From positions 4,993,184 through 5,057,183 of the forward strand of contig JAYGXS010000005.1 of the NCBI GenBank assembly GCA_036362985.1: a stretch of 64,000 nt of DNA, given 5' to 3'. A program made the position numbers and the translations under genes. Below the pieces are notes generated by a model, which saw only the letters and a program-made list of their open reading frames with translations, was not told the DNA's origin and did no database searches. The first letter of the stretch is position 1. Each line of letters begins with the position of its first letter. This stretch comes from Ligula intestinalis. Lineage: Eukaryota > Platyhelminthes > Cestoda > Diphyllobothriidea > Diphyllobothriidae. Positions 1 to 11,587 of the stretch are shown in pieces.

Positions 1-1390
1 GTACTGGGTCCGCTCCTATTTTGCCTGTTTGTCAACGACGTTTCCGATTTTTTTCAGTATGGCAGACCCTTCATGTACGCTGATCATTTAAAAGTCGCTT
101 ATTGATATAAACCGGCAGATTGCAAATTCATCCTCGAACTTATAAAAAAAGATCTTCCGGCCTTCGCCCAGTGGTGTTGTACATGGCGCCTCACTCTTTC
201 ATGGCACAAATGTTCCGTTATGGTTGTTGGCGACGATCATCAACCGGAATTAAGCATTGATGGCAACGAACTAAATGTCCCAGGAGTTATCAAGGATTTG
301 GGCATATCCTACTCTAGTAGTCTCAATTTGTCAGAGCACTGTGTCCTGATAGTCTCGAAAGCACGCCGAACTACCAGATTTATCCTTAGAAATTTTAAGA
401 CATTCAAGGTAAGAACTAGCCTTTATAATATTTACGCGAGACCTAGTCTTGAATACTGCTCGCCCCTATTCAGTCTTCTGTGCACTATTGAACAGAAGAA
501 AATAGAAACGGTGCAGCACTTCTTAACTAGAAGAGTTTTCGCTACAGAACACCGTTACTTAGCCTACCAACAAAGGTGCGAACTTATAAAGCTGGATCTC
601 CTGTGGCTTCGTAGATTGCAGAAGGGTCTATTTTTACTGTTTAAACTTTTGAATGGTCAAACCTTTAATCCTCTGAGTACAATAAGGCAGCTTGAGCATT
701 CTCGACGCGCCAGTCATCGAGGTGTATTTTTACTTCTTCCTATGGCACGCACAGTTGAGTACTGGCGATTCTTTTAAGTAAACACCATATCAATCTGGAA
801 TAAGCTGCCCAAAAGTATTAAAACCCGGAAAAGCTACCCTATGTTTAAGAGAGCTATAAGTAGTTTTCTACATTCAGGACAACTTTCACGAATTTTGGGT
901 GCTGACTCGGTGAATCTCTCGTTCACTCTGATGGCATTCGTGGACTTTGATCCCCGCCAAGCTTCATGCTGAAGATAATGCTGCTGAAGCAGCAGCCCGC
1001 AGTCTGCTAACACTTCAGCCGATAGCGCGCAACTTTTGCCGACAACCATTGAAGGAAGACTGAGAACACTGTGTTCTTGTGCCAACCCTCTCCGTCTGGA
1101 ACTTATTTCCTTAAACGATATGAAACATTTCTCCTGCTGATGAGTCAACTCAGCTTACAACTGTAAATTTATTCCGTTTGTATCATACCTTTGAAGTCAG
1201 GTTTTCTCACGTGAAACAAACTACCTTTCCCCTCCAGTATTGACAAAACACAAAGCCTGAAACAAAACCAATACTGGCTGCAACATAGGGAGTTTTTTAA
1301 GGTTTTTTCGGGTCTTCGAGGTGTTGGAAGGCGCCCAAGAGGTGCATTACCAACTCTTTTAAATTGCCTGTAAACTGGCAAAATAAAAAG
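1..1390 (+). mobile_element. LINE-A copy 1 (non-LTR retrotransposon, 3' part; 5' end outside window)
   Basis: Reverse transcriptase C-terminal half and 3' UTR of a CR1/Jockey-type LINE. Reading starts inside the VLGPLLFCLFVNDVS block. The catalytic box reads MYADH instead of YADD, followed by a stop after KVAY, so the copy is dead. A 185-codon open stretch (220-777) carries the thumb/C-terminal region (DLGISYSSSLNLSEHC). Positions 1-1170 are nearly identical to 10207-11370, including the YADH change and the stop. Past the 3' end (about 1390) the two copies have different flanks. A 3' UTR inverted repeat lies at 1213-1243 and 1268-1297. CR1/Jockey assignment rests on the RT motifs; the exact clade is not determined. 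Confidence 0.85.
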
Positions 1391-1884
1391 ATTATTTTTA
1401 AAAGTAGATGCCAAGATCTTCCTGAATTTATGTTTTTGGAGTGGGATTCCATTTAGATGGTAGGTTCGCGCATCAGGGAACGAATTTTGATTTCCCAGGC
1501 GCATCAGAGTGAATTTGTTCGAATTGCAGGACAGCAGCCATCTATGCGACCAATCGTTTAATCTACATAGAATTTCCTGGAAGTCATCTTCACCGGCAGC
1601 ACACTTGATTACCTTCCATATTTTTACATCATCTGAAAACATGGCACACTCGCAGTCCAATTCCTGCACACAATCATTAATGAACAAGAGAAAGAGGGTG
1701 GGTCCGAGTACTGAAACTTGAGGGACTGCGCTCTCGATGACTGTCGGCTCTGATTGTCGTCGTCCTACACAAAACGTTTGGGAACTACCAACGAGGAAAT
1801 TCCCAATCCACATATGAAGTCTGCCTCCGATACTTATCAGTCTCAACTTGTACAGGAGACGTTGGTGTGGAACACTGTCGAAAA
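1391..1884 (-). mobile_element. LINE-B-type reverse transcriptase fragment
   Basis: Read on the minus strand, this gives FDSVPHQRLLYKLRL, then VLGPTLFLLFINDC and AMFSDDVKIWKV, which are RT palm motifs closest to the LINE-B copy at 17.8-18.4 kb. The catalytic box is FSDD rather than FADD. The open stretch 1169-1984 is a chimera: its C-terminal third is antisense LINE-A 3' UTR and only the middle is RT. The fragment lacks both ends of the element and is bounded by LINE-A and by LINE-D. It is a relic with no coding function. Confidence 0.8.
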
Positions 1885-3190
1885 AATAAGGTTTATTTGT
1901 AAAGCACATCTTTGGCGCCGTCAAAAACCTCGGAAGGCAGGAAAAATCTAACCCAAACCCTTTCTTTCGCAGTGATTGTTGCATTTTTTTTGGTCTTTTG
2001 CTAGGTCAATAGTGTGCGAAATAAGGATTTTGTTTTCAGTGAAAAAAACCAGACTTCTAAGGTACAATACTAGAAAAACATGAAATAAAATAACTATACA
2101 TTGTACGTGTTACGGTTTTATAGTAAGTATACTTTGGGTCTGGAAAAACCATCATGTCCTTTAACTGAGGTGGAGTTAGCCGCAGTCAGTTTGACGGCGA
2201 AACAAAATCAGCTGAGGACATCGCACCTTCCATATGTATGGGTCTGCTCGATACTGAGATTACAAACATTGTCAATTGGCAGGAGTTTGATAATTAGATG
2301 GGACGTTGCAGATGTCTGAGGTGGGTCGAGGCAGCTGGAAGCTGACTGCGAAGCCCCATCGTCATTCAAGTGCATCGGCAGAAGACATTTGGCCTTTCGT
2401 TTGTCGAATATCTAAGTGAGATTGAGATTCACATGATTAACATTTATACTACTGAGACATTATAGGAGAAAACAATACATATGTTAGTATCGTTGTAGAG
2501 AAAATTATTTTCTTTCATAATAATTTTTTAATAATATTGAGATGTTAGTCGAAGAATATTGGAATAGATTAAATGTTTTTATTTTTATGTTTAAGGACTG
2601 GAAAAAGAGGCAAGACACAATTTTGCTTAAGTTTTGGAATTTGGAATTTTGTATTTTTCAGCGGCGGTACCGCACTATCTATACCAAGTTAATTTCGAAA
2701 AAAATAAAAAACTTCAAAAAATAATTTGACAATATGTGCAAGTAGACGTAGAAAGTCCTAATAATGTCAGCAGAAATTGTCCTCTTGGGGCAACATTTAG
2801 CAATGCTTTGCAGGCAATTTTGAACTAAAAACGAAAAAATATGGCAGTTAAAATCAGCGTTGTAAACCGTCGTGTGGTGGCCAGTTTTCCCCAAATTATG
2901 TGGGAATTCTTTTGGACCGTTATATCCCTTTTGGTGCAAATTGGTCTTGGTCTTTCTTCTAAATTCGGCTAAACTGTGGCTTTTGCGAATATCGTTGGGT
3001 ACGGTATTCCATATGATCGCATATCTTATGGTGTAGAAATTTGATCGCTGGGCCGTCCTAGCTTTAGCGTTATGAATTGTATGCTGGTTGTTTCTAGTGG
3101 GACGGGAACGTTTTGGTTTGTAAACATATTATTGCTAAGCATGTTATGATTATGCGTCACATTGAATAGGAAAGTTAAACCATTTTGGAG

Positions 3191-4235
3191 TCACCTTTGC
3201 CAGAGGGGTTTTAGACCATATCTATTGTACATTATTGTATAGAAGTCTCGGGCGTCATCGCGTTTACACAGAACTCTGGTATACCTTCTCTGGATTCTAT
3301 CTAGTTTCTGTCTGTCATCTGATGACATGGTACCAAAAAATATTGAGCAGCAATCTAGGATAGGTATAACGTACATTTTGTATAGTTTAATCTTAAGTGT
3401 AATTGATGTGAAATTTTTACTTATGAACCCACATAGTCGATTGGCTTTTGGTGCGATTTGTTTAAGATGTGGGGATAAGTCAAGAGTATTATAATAGCTC
3501 AGACCTAAATCTTTTAAAGATGTTAGCTCTTTTATTTCTTGACCACTAAACATTATGGGGGGAAGTTTAAGTGGTCCAAAAATCATGAGATGACATTTTG
3601 ATGGTGAAAACGGCATTTGCCACTGAACATTCCAGTGGTTTAGTTTTTGAAGGTCTAATTCAATTGTTTTATGCAGACTACTTATCGAATGTTTGTTATA
3701 GGCATTTGCCAGTTTTAAGTCATCTGCATAAAAAATGTTTTAGCAGAGGTTGATATTGTGGATAACTCATGAATGTTAATGAGAAATAAGAGGGGAACTA
3801 GGATAGTGCCTTGAAAAACACCACTGCTTATATGAGCTGGTTCTGATACTTTATTTCGAAGTTGTACTATTTGGAATCGATTTTGAAGATAGGATTTGAG
3901 GAAATCAAGGAGGGGGGCCGAAGCCCGTGACTCACTAGATTCACGATCAGTCTTTTATGGGGAACTTTGTCAAAGGCTTTTTAGATCAAAGTAAATTGTA
4001 GCTACCGTGTTCCCATCATCTCGATTTCCGGAGACGAATTTCGAGAAAGTGAGATGGCAGAAATGACATGACTTTTTGGTAAAAAGGCATGTTGAGAGGG
4101 AGGTATGAGATTTACATTCGTCAGATGGTCTAACATTTGGTTATAAATTATTTTTTCTAAGATTTTTGCTAAAACTGATGTTCGATGAACACCACGATAA
4201 TTTTGGGCATTGGACCGATTTCCGTTTTTGTACAT
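3191..4235 (-). pseudogene. LINE-D reverse transcriptase core and thumb (broken ORF)
   Basis: Two open pieces on the minus strand. At 4235-4002 the NYRGVHRTSVLAKILEKII block is seen. At 3616-3191 the FSPSKCHLMIFGP and DLGLSYYNTLDLSPHL blocks are seen, ending in QRRYTRVLCKRDDARDFY. Between them a degraded palm includes FYADDLK near 3725. Premature stops separate the pieces. The second LINE-D copy (26096-26926) matches the thumb region closely. Confidence 0.78.
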
Positions 4236-4302
4236 TGGGGTGATACATGCTTTTTTCCATATTTCTGGATAAGTACCATTAGACCGCAGTAACTAGAAAA
4301 GG

Positions 4303-5079
4303 TTAGACAGAAGTATTGGGGCATATATCATATGTCAGTGTGCATGGAGGGATTCTATCCGTTCCATATGATGTGGAATTGGGCAGTTGGTGGATAGCTT
4401 TCTCTACAGATTCTTCGTTAAACAATACCTCTTTTAATACGAGTGCCGTCATTTCTGTTGGTTGGGGGATTGGTTCTTCCTCGACTGAATAGTTGGCTGA
4501 GAAATACTCGTTAAAAAGATTAACTATTTGGTTGCCATTTGTTATTACTATTCCTTGGTCATCAAGCATGATTTGGGGGCCTTGTTTTTGATGATTATTG
4601 ATTTGCTTCCGGAAGATTTGGGCTGTCTCTTCTGGGGACTCGATTGCCCGATGTTCTGCTGCTATTGTCTTATTTGTTTCAATGTTCTGGCCTAACTCTT
4701 GAATCTCTGTTATGCGTCTAAGCGTAGATAGATAACTAATAAATGGGTCGTGGAGTTGTTTTTTAAGTTTTTTTAGCCGTTTGGAAAGGAAGTTTGGGAT
4801 TTGTGATTTCTTACATGGGGATCTCTCGTCAATTAGGGTGTCTCGAATTAAATTAAGGGTGGCATATAATATGTTAAAAGCTTCTAGAGGGGATGTGGTT
4901 AGGAGGAAAGAGCACCAATCCAATGACCTCGTGTATTTATTCATTGATTCAATGTCAAGATTTTTGGGGCCTATAGAAGTGGAACTAGGATCAGGTCTTA
5001 TTTTAATGTTAAGAGGGAGCACTGCTATTATTGTCTTATGATCACTATCAAAGGTTAAGCTGTCGAAGTGCGTATACAA
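4303..5079 (-). pseudogene. LINE-D endonuclease C-terminus, linker and RT N-terminus (broken ORF)
   Basis: Begins with the SDHKTI block (catalytic Asp-His of the EEP fold). It passes through a basic linker (KRLKKLKKQLHDPF) and reaches the RT N-terminal block STSYGTDRIPP, the LINE equivalent of the SxGxDxIP motif. The next RT part (NAQNYRGVHRTSVLAKILEKII) follows at 4235-4002 in another frame. Downstream, 3616-3191 holds the RT thumb region (DLGLSYYNTLDLSPHL). Together they trace one ancestral ORF2. Confidence 0.78.
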
Positions 5080-5215
5080 GGGCCAGATATCATTGGTGAG
5101 AATAACATCGAGTATATTGTTTCCTCTGGTTGGTTTTTTTTATTATTTGCGTCCAGTTATAAAACACAATTGATGATAATAATTCATCATGCCTGGATGG
5201 GGCTGATAGTTCTGT

Positions 5216-5752
5216 TCAGTTTATTGCTGGACGGTTTAAGTCTCCTGCAATTATCTTAAGTTCGGTTTGGATATTTGATATAATATCTAATAGATTTGTA
5301 AGGCCCGTGTCAACATTACTACATTCCGGAGGGGTGTACAAACATCCAATTATAATGCTTTTAAGGGTCTTAGATGTTATTATAGCGAAGCATGCTTCAC
5401 CATTGAACGTCTCCTGCAGAACCTCAAAGCCACTCTGTTCTATGGTAGATCTAATATAGATCATACAACCTCCTCCTCGTTTATTAGCACGGTCCTGTCT
5501 ATAGAAGGTGTAGTTTGCTATAAAAAGTGAAGCATTGGAGGTTGATTCGTTTACCCATGTTTCTTTTAAAAAGACTAAGTCGGGATTGTATGCATCAATA
5601 AAAGTCCTAAGTCGTGGAACTTTGTTTACTATCGATCTAGCATTCATAAGAGCAACATTTATGGTGTCGAATAGAAAAGCTGGAATCTGTTGTGAAAATG
5701 GATTCCTATTAGCGCGAAGTTTGAAATTGTCTGCGAATTTCAAGTCTCTCAA
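5216..5752 (-). pseudogene. LINE-D apurinic/apyrimidinic-type endonuclease domain (broken ORF)
   Basis: N-terminal part of the LINE-D polyprotein. It carries EEP-nuclease landmarks: VALMNARSIVNKVPRL (N-terminal Asn block), PDLVFLKETWV (Glu metal-ligand block; usually TETWL), YRQDRANKRGGGCMIYI, and IIAGDLNRPAI (GDFN block). This domain nicks target DNA to prime reverse transcription. The frame stops at the end of the GDLN block and continues in another frame at 5079-4303 (SDHKTIIA corresponds to the catalytic SDH motif). It is an inactivated piece of a mobile element. Confidence 0.8.
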
Positions 5753-5760
5753 GCTTACGT

Positions 5761-6109
5761 GTTTTTAGCCTCTATCGCAGTATATAAGACACGCTTCTTT
5801 GGAAATTAATCAAGAATTGACTATATATTTCCAACGTTTGGAATTTTCTAGTGGAAATCTGAATTCGGTCGCTCTGAAAAATTCCTCCGCTGTAAATTAT
5901 TTCCAAAGCCTGGAAATTGCTTCTTGGACGTGTCGATTTTGTGAAAAAAGTTCCTCTGCGCCACAAAAATCTGCACATCTCCGAATTTCACGCCGAGGCT
6001 GAGTCGTTATATCACTGTGTAGTTACATACCCTTATCCTAATATTGTCATAATATTTAGGATAAAAGTGACTCTCACGTTAGGATGAAAGTGACTCTCAC
6101 GTTATTCCT
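5761..6109. other. Non-genic spacer with short direct repeats
   Basis: No supported gene. It holds a 23-base direct repeat in tandem (aggatRaaagtgactctcac... at about 6058-6104) and two copies of an atttccaa-NNN-tggaa palindromic motif near 5828 and 5899. It may be the 5' UTR of LINE-A, LINE-D or both, but no boundary can be drawn. Confidence 0.4.
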
Positions 6110-7375
6110 AAGGAAATTTTATAACCAAACACATTTCATTGTATCTGTCAGGAAGTCAAAATTTTACTCTGACTTGCTGTAACCTGCTTGTCTCAGTAAA
6201 CTTGCACTATCTGGCCAATCGATCTTCTCTCCGCCTCACTCCTATGGGGTCTTGGGTTTGGCTTCCGAGTTAATTGGCAGTATCAGACGCAGGTCGTAAC
6301 ACAAAAAATCTTACATAGCATGGAGAGTTTGGATGCTACAAGTCCGTTAGCACGAAACGTTTTGCCACCACCGGATCTCAAACCCGGGTTGCCAACTCTG
6401 GTTATTAGCTGTGTTAGCACCTCAGGCAGCCCGGCCACTTCGACACGGGCCCTTGACAACCATATCAAGATACGACCAGAAAGTAACTGCCGATATGGCC
6501 ACTTAGAAAATGTTATTTATTCTCCACCTCCCGCCAAACGGCCAAGATGTCTACTACGTTTACCGAAGTTAGACTGTGAGGACTTCGTCCTCCGCCAGGA
6601 GTTTTCGGAGATGAAACAGAAACTTTACCACGAGGTAAATAAACTGAAACAAGAGATAGCTTATCTAAAAACGCATATTTCTTATAGAGCGGTTAAAACA
6701 GCCCTTGTCGGTCAAAAACCGGGGGTCAAAAAAAGTAAATATGCTCAGATAGCCTCGGCCGGTAAATCTGAAACTCGCATATCATCTGCCGAACCAAGTA
6801 GACCAGCGGGCGTCTCACTCGATCGCAAAGAAAGTAAAATAAATCCACAGTCTACGCCATCGTTACTCGGCTCAGGCAGCACTAGCAATGATCTGGATTT
6901 GCTTCTTACCTTCACATCGTTGCTCGATGCTGCACTAGAAAGCAATGATACAGAGGTCGCTACGACCATTAAGCCAAAAAAGCATAGGGCTAGAAAGGCT
7001 TGAAAGTCTTAACGGGCCAGGGGTGTGCAGTCAGCTAACCCAAAAACCGGCACATCAGGACCAATCAAACCTAAAGTACCGGATACAGATGGCCGCTTGA
7101 TTGTAAATCGTGAGCTCACAACAGATGCACCAGTGAGTCACAAGCAGAATTTAGTTGTAAAAGGGGCTCCAGAGATAGCCTCAACAATTACACAAGAACG
7201 AGTTGACACTGAAATGGACTTGGATTTGGACATGTCTGACGAAACACCTGAAACCTGCATATCGGATCATGTGTCAAGCCCACGGGCTACACCATCATCA
7301 CTCGGCTTAAGCGACACTATCAATTATCGGGATTTGCATCCTAGCACCACATCGTTGCTTGACTCTGCACAATAA
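6110..7375 (+). mobile_element. LINE-A 5' region carrying ORF1
   Basis: Contains an open stretch 6320-7003 (227 codons) and a continuation 7025-7375 after stops. The second piece shares the NLVVKGAPE block and the PKKHRARKA / KRHKPEKAK region with the ORF1 part of LINE-A copy 2 (9266-9565), which links it to LINE-A. A heptad-like basic segment (KQKLYHEVNKLKQEIAYLKTHI, about residues 97-119) looks like a coiled coil, as in many LINE ORF1 proteins. It is cut at 7375 where the LINE-C 3' tail (TTATTA repeats, antisense) begins. Confidence 0.65.
6320..7003 (+). pseudogene. LINE-A ORF1-like protein, N-terminal part
   Basis: 227 codons with Met at 6320. Features are a Ser/Pro-rich N-terminus, a predicted short coiled coil around residues 97-120, and a basic tail (KPKKHRARKA). 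ORF1 proteins of LINEs bind element RNA as oligomers. The reading continues after two stops at 7025-7375 with the conserved VVKGAPE block. No zinc knuckle is visible. It could be the natural ORF1 end, but homology beyond the stop argues for decay. Confidence 0.55.
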
Positions 7376-9262
7376 TAATAATAATTTTATATTTAAGGCC
7401 CAAGGGGCCCTGTCGTTACAAACTTAGTGCTATCGTGAAAATAACCATAATGATGATAAGCAGTGAACTCTTATAAAATTATTGTCATCGGCAATAAAAA
7501 TACTTCAAGATCGGTGGATGAGTTCAGCGGGCTACCGAGTTCAAAAAAAGTTTAGGAGAAAAACTGCCTTAATAGGTAACAGGGTTTGATGTGGTTAGTT
7601 TGGGACCTGATGTTGAAGGTTCGGGACGTTTATGGTCATGGGAAAAAATAATATATCGTTGAGTTAAGAAGGGGTCATCCGGGACAACAGGAGAAGGCAG
7701 TAGAAGTCACGGCAACATCATCCAGTTGCAACCCACCAGATTCCCGAGCCAATCTCGAAGACCACAGCGAAGGTTGCAAAAACGGAGAAGAATTCGCAGC
7801 CCTTGGAAGTGATGCTTGACTCTGCAGAGGGAAATGCAAACATATTTAGAAACCATTTTAGTATCCTGGGAAGAGCTTCAAATGCCAGGAGGACCCTTTT
7901 CAAAATCTACAACTTGCGTGTTTGGAAAGGAAACAGACAGTTACGACTTTATTTCCTCTAAATTTAAATGCTTATATAATTTGCCTTTAAAAATCGACAG
8001 TGTAGAAGACATTTTAATATCGAGAGGAAGGTTGTTCCAAATAAAAGCATATTTGGAGGTAAAAAAGCGAGAACGGTTAGATGTGGAGCTACGGGGTGAT
8101 AAAATTATCATGGAAGAGTTAAGAGTGGCGTAAGGTCGGTATACAGAAAGGAGACCATTAATTTGTGGGAGATAAGGACTATTGTTAACGCGAAACAGAA
8201 AGCATAGACCAGCTTCGAGTCTTCTTATCCAAAGAAATTTAATGCTTGCTAATTGACATCTATCTGCATAACATATACCAGACCCAGAAACAGAAAATAT
8301 TTTACGAGTGAAAACTTGCTGAACCTTTTCCATCTTACTACAATCATGCTGGGTCATGAGGCCAAAAAGTGGGCAGCAGTATTATAGTATAGGAAGAACA
8401 AACATGCGATATAGTTTTAACTTGATTTCTGGAAGGAAAAAGTTATGCGATATAAACACACACATCTGTGCGACCTTGGCAGAAATTCGGTCTGCATGAG
8501 GTGATAATGCAAGCTTATTCGTGTAAGTAAGACCCAAATCCTTTACCGTAGATCTTTCTAACAGTGGACTATTTTGGAAGATAATGGGTTCAGGAAGCCT
8601 TGCGGGACCAAAACTCAAGAAACTACATTTTGATGGAGAAAAATTCCATCTGCCATGTAGCGCTCCAACTTGAGAGAGTACACAAGTCTGCGTTTACTTT
8701 ATCAACACAAGTACTGTCCGTGTCCTTAGAAAATGAGTAAATACACTTAAGGTCATCAGCATAAATGAAATTTTCCGAATTATTTAGCACTGTTAAGATT
8801 TCATTTTTGTAAAGAATGAAAATTAGGGGACCTAAAACCGTGCCTTGTAATACACCACTCGTGATCAGCTGAGGCATCGAGTAGCTATTGCCTACTAAGA
8901 CCTTCTGGCTGCGGTTAGACAGGTAGGAGGCAATGAAATCGAGGAGGGGAGGCCTGATGCCTATGGCTTCCAGTTTCACTAAAAGGCGCCTATGAGGCAC
9001 CTTGTCAAAAGCTTTACTAAGGTCAAAGTAAATCACGACGACTGATTGCTGTTCATTACGAAGTGAAGTAACCAGGTTAAGGAATGCCAAGTGGCAGGTT
9101 TCGCATGATCTCCCAGGTAGAAATCCATGGTGTGAGGCACTTAATAGTTTATTTTCTGCACAAAAATCGAGAATTGGATTAAAAATGATCTTTTCCAGAA
9201 GTTTGGCTAGGGCCGGGGTTTTATGAACACCTCGGTAGTTATTTACGTCCGAACGAGCTACT
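7376..9262 (-). mobile_element. LINE-C copy 1, 3' part (RT and 3' UTR)
   Basis: Minus-strand CR1/Jockey-type LINE. The 3' terminus at about 7376 is a (TTATTA)n tail preceded by a GGCCC-n-TGGGCC palindrome, matching the end of LINE-C copy 2 at 21500-21537. RT pieces are 9090-8623 (YFDLSKAFDKVPHRRLL, VLQGTVLGPL, FIYADDLKCIYS), 8618-8382 and 8357-7941 (QQVFTRKIFSVS). The catalytic YADD is intact but the frame is broken. At 9262 the RT stops abruptly at the PVFKS block, where LINE-A copy 2 begins. Its ORF1 resumes at 11588-12875 on the other side. Confidence 0.85.
8382..9090 (-). pseudogene. LINE-C copy 1 reverse transcriptase palm (broken ORF)
   Basis: Minus-strand open pieces 9090-8623 (155 codons) and 8618-8382. 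They contain RT motif A (YFDLSKAFDKV), motif B (GVLQGTVLGPL) and motif C (YADD), then the MSFGPARLPEP block that in copy 2 is contiguous (VCFGPERLPQP). The frame is interrupted at about 8620. The upstream part on the same strand, readable to 9262, holds the DVNNYRGVHKTPALA block. This is the polymerase of the mobile element and is non-functional here. Confidence 0.8.
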
Positions 9263-11587
9263 GACTTGAAGACTGGAGGAAAGCGAAGACAAGAAAGCGA
9301 TGACCAAGAAGTTCATAAGATCATAACTCAAAAGAGGCATAAGCCTGAGAAAGCCAAACGGTTCACGGGTTTGCACTCAGCTTACCCAATAGCCAGTACA
9401 TCAGAACCGAGTGTACCGGATACAAGTGCTCCCTCGGCCGAAACACGTGAGCTCTCCACATATGCCCCTTTGAGTCGCGAGCAGAAAATAGTTGTAAAGG
9501 GGGCCCCAGAGTCAGAGTCGTCAATTGCAAAAGAACGAAATTACCATGACGTGGGTATTATGTGAGTTTACGCCAAACCATTGCTAAAACCAGGCAAGTC
9601 TTTACGCATTCTTAAGGCATTTCGAATAGGGAAGGCTCTAACAGCTCCAGAATCAATTTCTCGGCAACGACCTCTAAAAGTTATTTTAGAAACGGAAGCA
9701 CAGGCGAAACTCTTGCTAGAGCGCAAACCATCCTTACGGAGTCTGCATTCGCAAGTTCTTTTTTCAGCCAGATTACGAGTTGAAAGAGCGGAAAAAGATA
9801 AGACAACTTTAGGTCAATATATACACTTCCCACAGCCTCCAAGAACTTAGAGACCTTCATCAAAGAAAAGATGATGCGTCACTTGACAGAGAACAACCTG
9901 CTCAATGCAGCTCAACATGGCTTTTTCAAGAAACGGTCTTGTGACACCTGCCAGCTCTCTTTCTTTGATTATGTGCTGCAATGCAGAGACAGCGGTTTTG
10001 CCATTTATAGCGTCTATTTTGATTTTACCAATGCCTTTGATCGGGTCGATCGTAACCTCCTCCTTCTGAAACTGGCCTCCTTCGGCATAGGTAGCAAGCA
10101 TCTGAACTTCATATCTTCCTATTTGGATGCTCGCACACAACGAGCCAAAATTTCCGTTGTTATATCCAACCCCACGCATGTGAGGAGTGGAGTGATACAG
10201 GGTAGCGTACTGGGTCCGCTCCTATTTTGCCTGTTTGTCAACGACGTTTCCGATTGTTTTCAGTATGGCAGACCCTTCATGTACGCTGATCATTTAAAAG
10301 TCACTTATTGATATAAACCGGCAGACTGCAAATTCATCCTCGAACTTATAAAAGAAGATCTTCCGGCCTTCGCCCAGTGGTGTTGTACATGGCGCCTCAC
10401 CCTTTCATGGCACAAATGTTCCGTTTTTGTTGTTGGCGACGATCATCAACCGGAATTAAGCATTGATGGCAACGAACTAATTGTTCCAGGAGTTATCAAG
10501 GATTTGGGCATATCCTACTCTAGTAGTCTCAATATGTCAGAGCACTGTGTCCTGATAGTCTCGAAAGCACGCCGAACTACCAGATTTATCCTTAGAAATT
10601 TTAAGACATTCAAGGTAAGAACTAGCCTTTATAATATTTACGCGAGACCTAGTCTTGAATACTGCTCGCCCCTATTCAGTCTTCTGTGCACTATTGAACA
10701 GAAGAAAATAGAAACGGTGCAGCACTTCTTAACTAGAAGAGTTTTCGCTACAGAACACCGTTACTTAGCCTACCAACAAAGGTGCGAACTTATAAAGCTG
10801 GATCTCCTGTGGCTTCGTAGATTGCAGAAGGGTCTATTTTTACTGTTTAAACTTTTGAATGGTCAAACCTTTAATCCTCTGAGTACAATAAGGCAGCTTG
10901 AGCACTCTCGACGCGCCAGTCATCGAGGTGTATTTTTACTTCTTCCTATGGCACGCACAGTTGAGTGCTGGTGATTCTTTTAAGTAAACGCCTACCAATC
11001 TAAAATAAGCTGCCCAAAAGTATTAAAACCCAGAAAAGCTACCCTATGTTTAAGAGAGCTATAAGTAGTTTTCTACATTCAGGACAACTTTCACGAATTT
11101 TGGGTGCTGACTCGGTGAATCTCTCTTTCACTCTGATGGCGTTCGTGGACTTTGAACCCCGCCAGGCTTAATGCTGAAGATAATGCTGCTGAAGCAGCAG
11201 CCCGCAGTCTGCTAACACTTCAGCCGATAGCGCGCAACTTTTGCCGACAACCATTGAAGGAAGACTGAGAACACTGTGTTCTTGTGCCAACCCTCTCCGT
11301 CTGGAACTTATTTCCTTAAACGATATGAAACATTTCTCCTGCTGATGAGTCAACTCAGCTTACAACTGTACATTTATTCCGTTTGTATCATACCTTTGAA
11401 GGCAGGTTTTTTTCACTTGAAACAAACTCCCTATCTCGCCTAGTATTGACAAAACACAAAGCCTGAAACAAAACCAATACTGGCTGCAACATAGGGAGTT
11501 TTTTTAGGTTTTTTCGGGTCTTCGAGGTGTTGGAAGGCGCCCAAGAGGTGCCTTACCAACTCTTTACAATTGCCTGTAAACTGGCAT
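9263..11587 (+). mobile_element. LINE-A copy 2 with internal deletion (ORF1 joined to RT)
   Basis: An ORF1 segment (9266-9810, VVKGAPE block and a basic region) is joined near 9811 directly to the RT segment that begins QYIHFPQPP, homologous to the SIHTLPAAS block of copy 3. The endonuclease and the first part of the RT are therefore missing. The RT continues 9871-10311 (FFDYVLQCRDSGFAIYSVYF; box MYADHLK then stop) and 10504-10974. The 3' UTR hairpin is at 11419-11450 / 11474-11503 and the 3' end at about 11587. It lies inside the antisense LINE-C copy 1. Confidence 0.82.
9871..10974 (+). pseudogene. LINE-A copy 2 reverse transcriptase (YADH, stop-interrupted)
   Basis: First piece: AAQHGFFKKRSCDTCQLSFF, motif A (YFDFTNAFDRVDRN), motif B (GVIQGSVLGPLLF), motif C altered to YADH, then a stop. 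Second piece from 10504 carries the DLGISYSSSLNMSEHC thumb region and ends at 10974. The Asp-to-His change removes a metal-binding catalytic residue. Copy 3 retains YADD at the same place (minus strand, near 31615). Confidence 0.82.

Larger units (their letters stand above)
1885..5760 (-). mobile_element. LINE-D copy 1, nearly full-length EN+RT LINE with about 1 kb 3' UTR
   Basis: Minus-strand LINE. The endonuclease lies at about 5750-4900 and the reverse transcriptase at about 4450-3190. The 3' UTR runs to about 1885, where it starts at the same base as the second copy (24146), which fixes the 3' terminus. The minus strand encodes the YADD box at about 3725 (FYADDLK). The frame is broken into at least four pieces (5752-5216, 5079-4303, 4235-4002, 3616-3191) by stops and frameshifts, so it is non-autonomous today. 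The 3' UTR holds the TG site that carries a DNA transposon insertion in the other copy. Confidence 0.82.

Noticed and set aside
834..1148. Minus-strand ORF repeated at 11168-11353
   Set aside because: Antisense shadow of the LINE-A RT end and 3' UTR; recurrence is explained by the repeat.
1169..1984. 271-codon minus-strand ORF
   Set aside because: Chimera of antisense LINE-A 3' UTR and a LINE-B RT fragment, not one gene.
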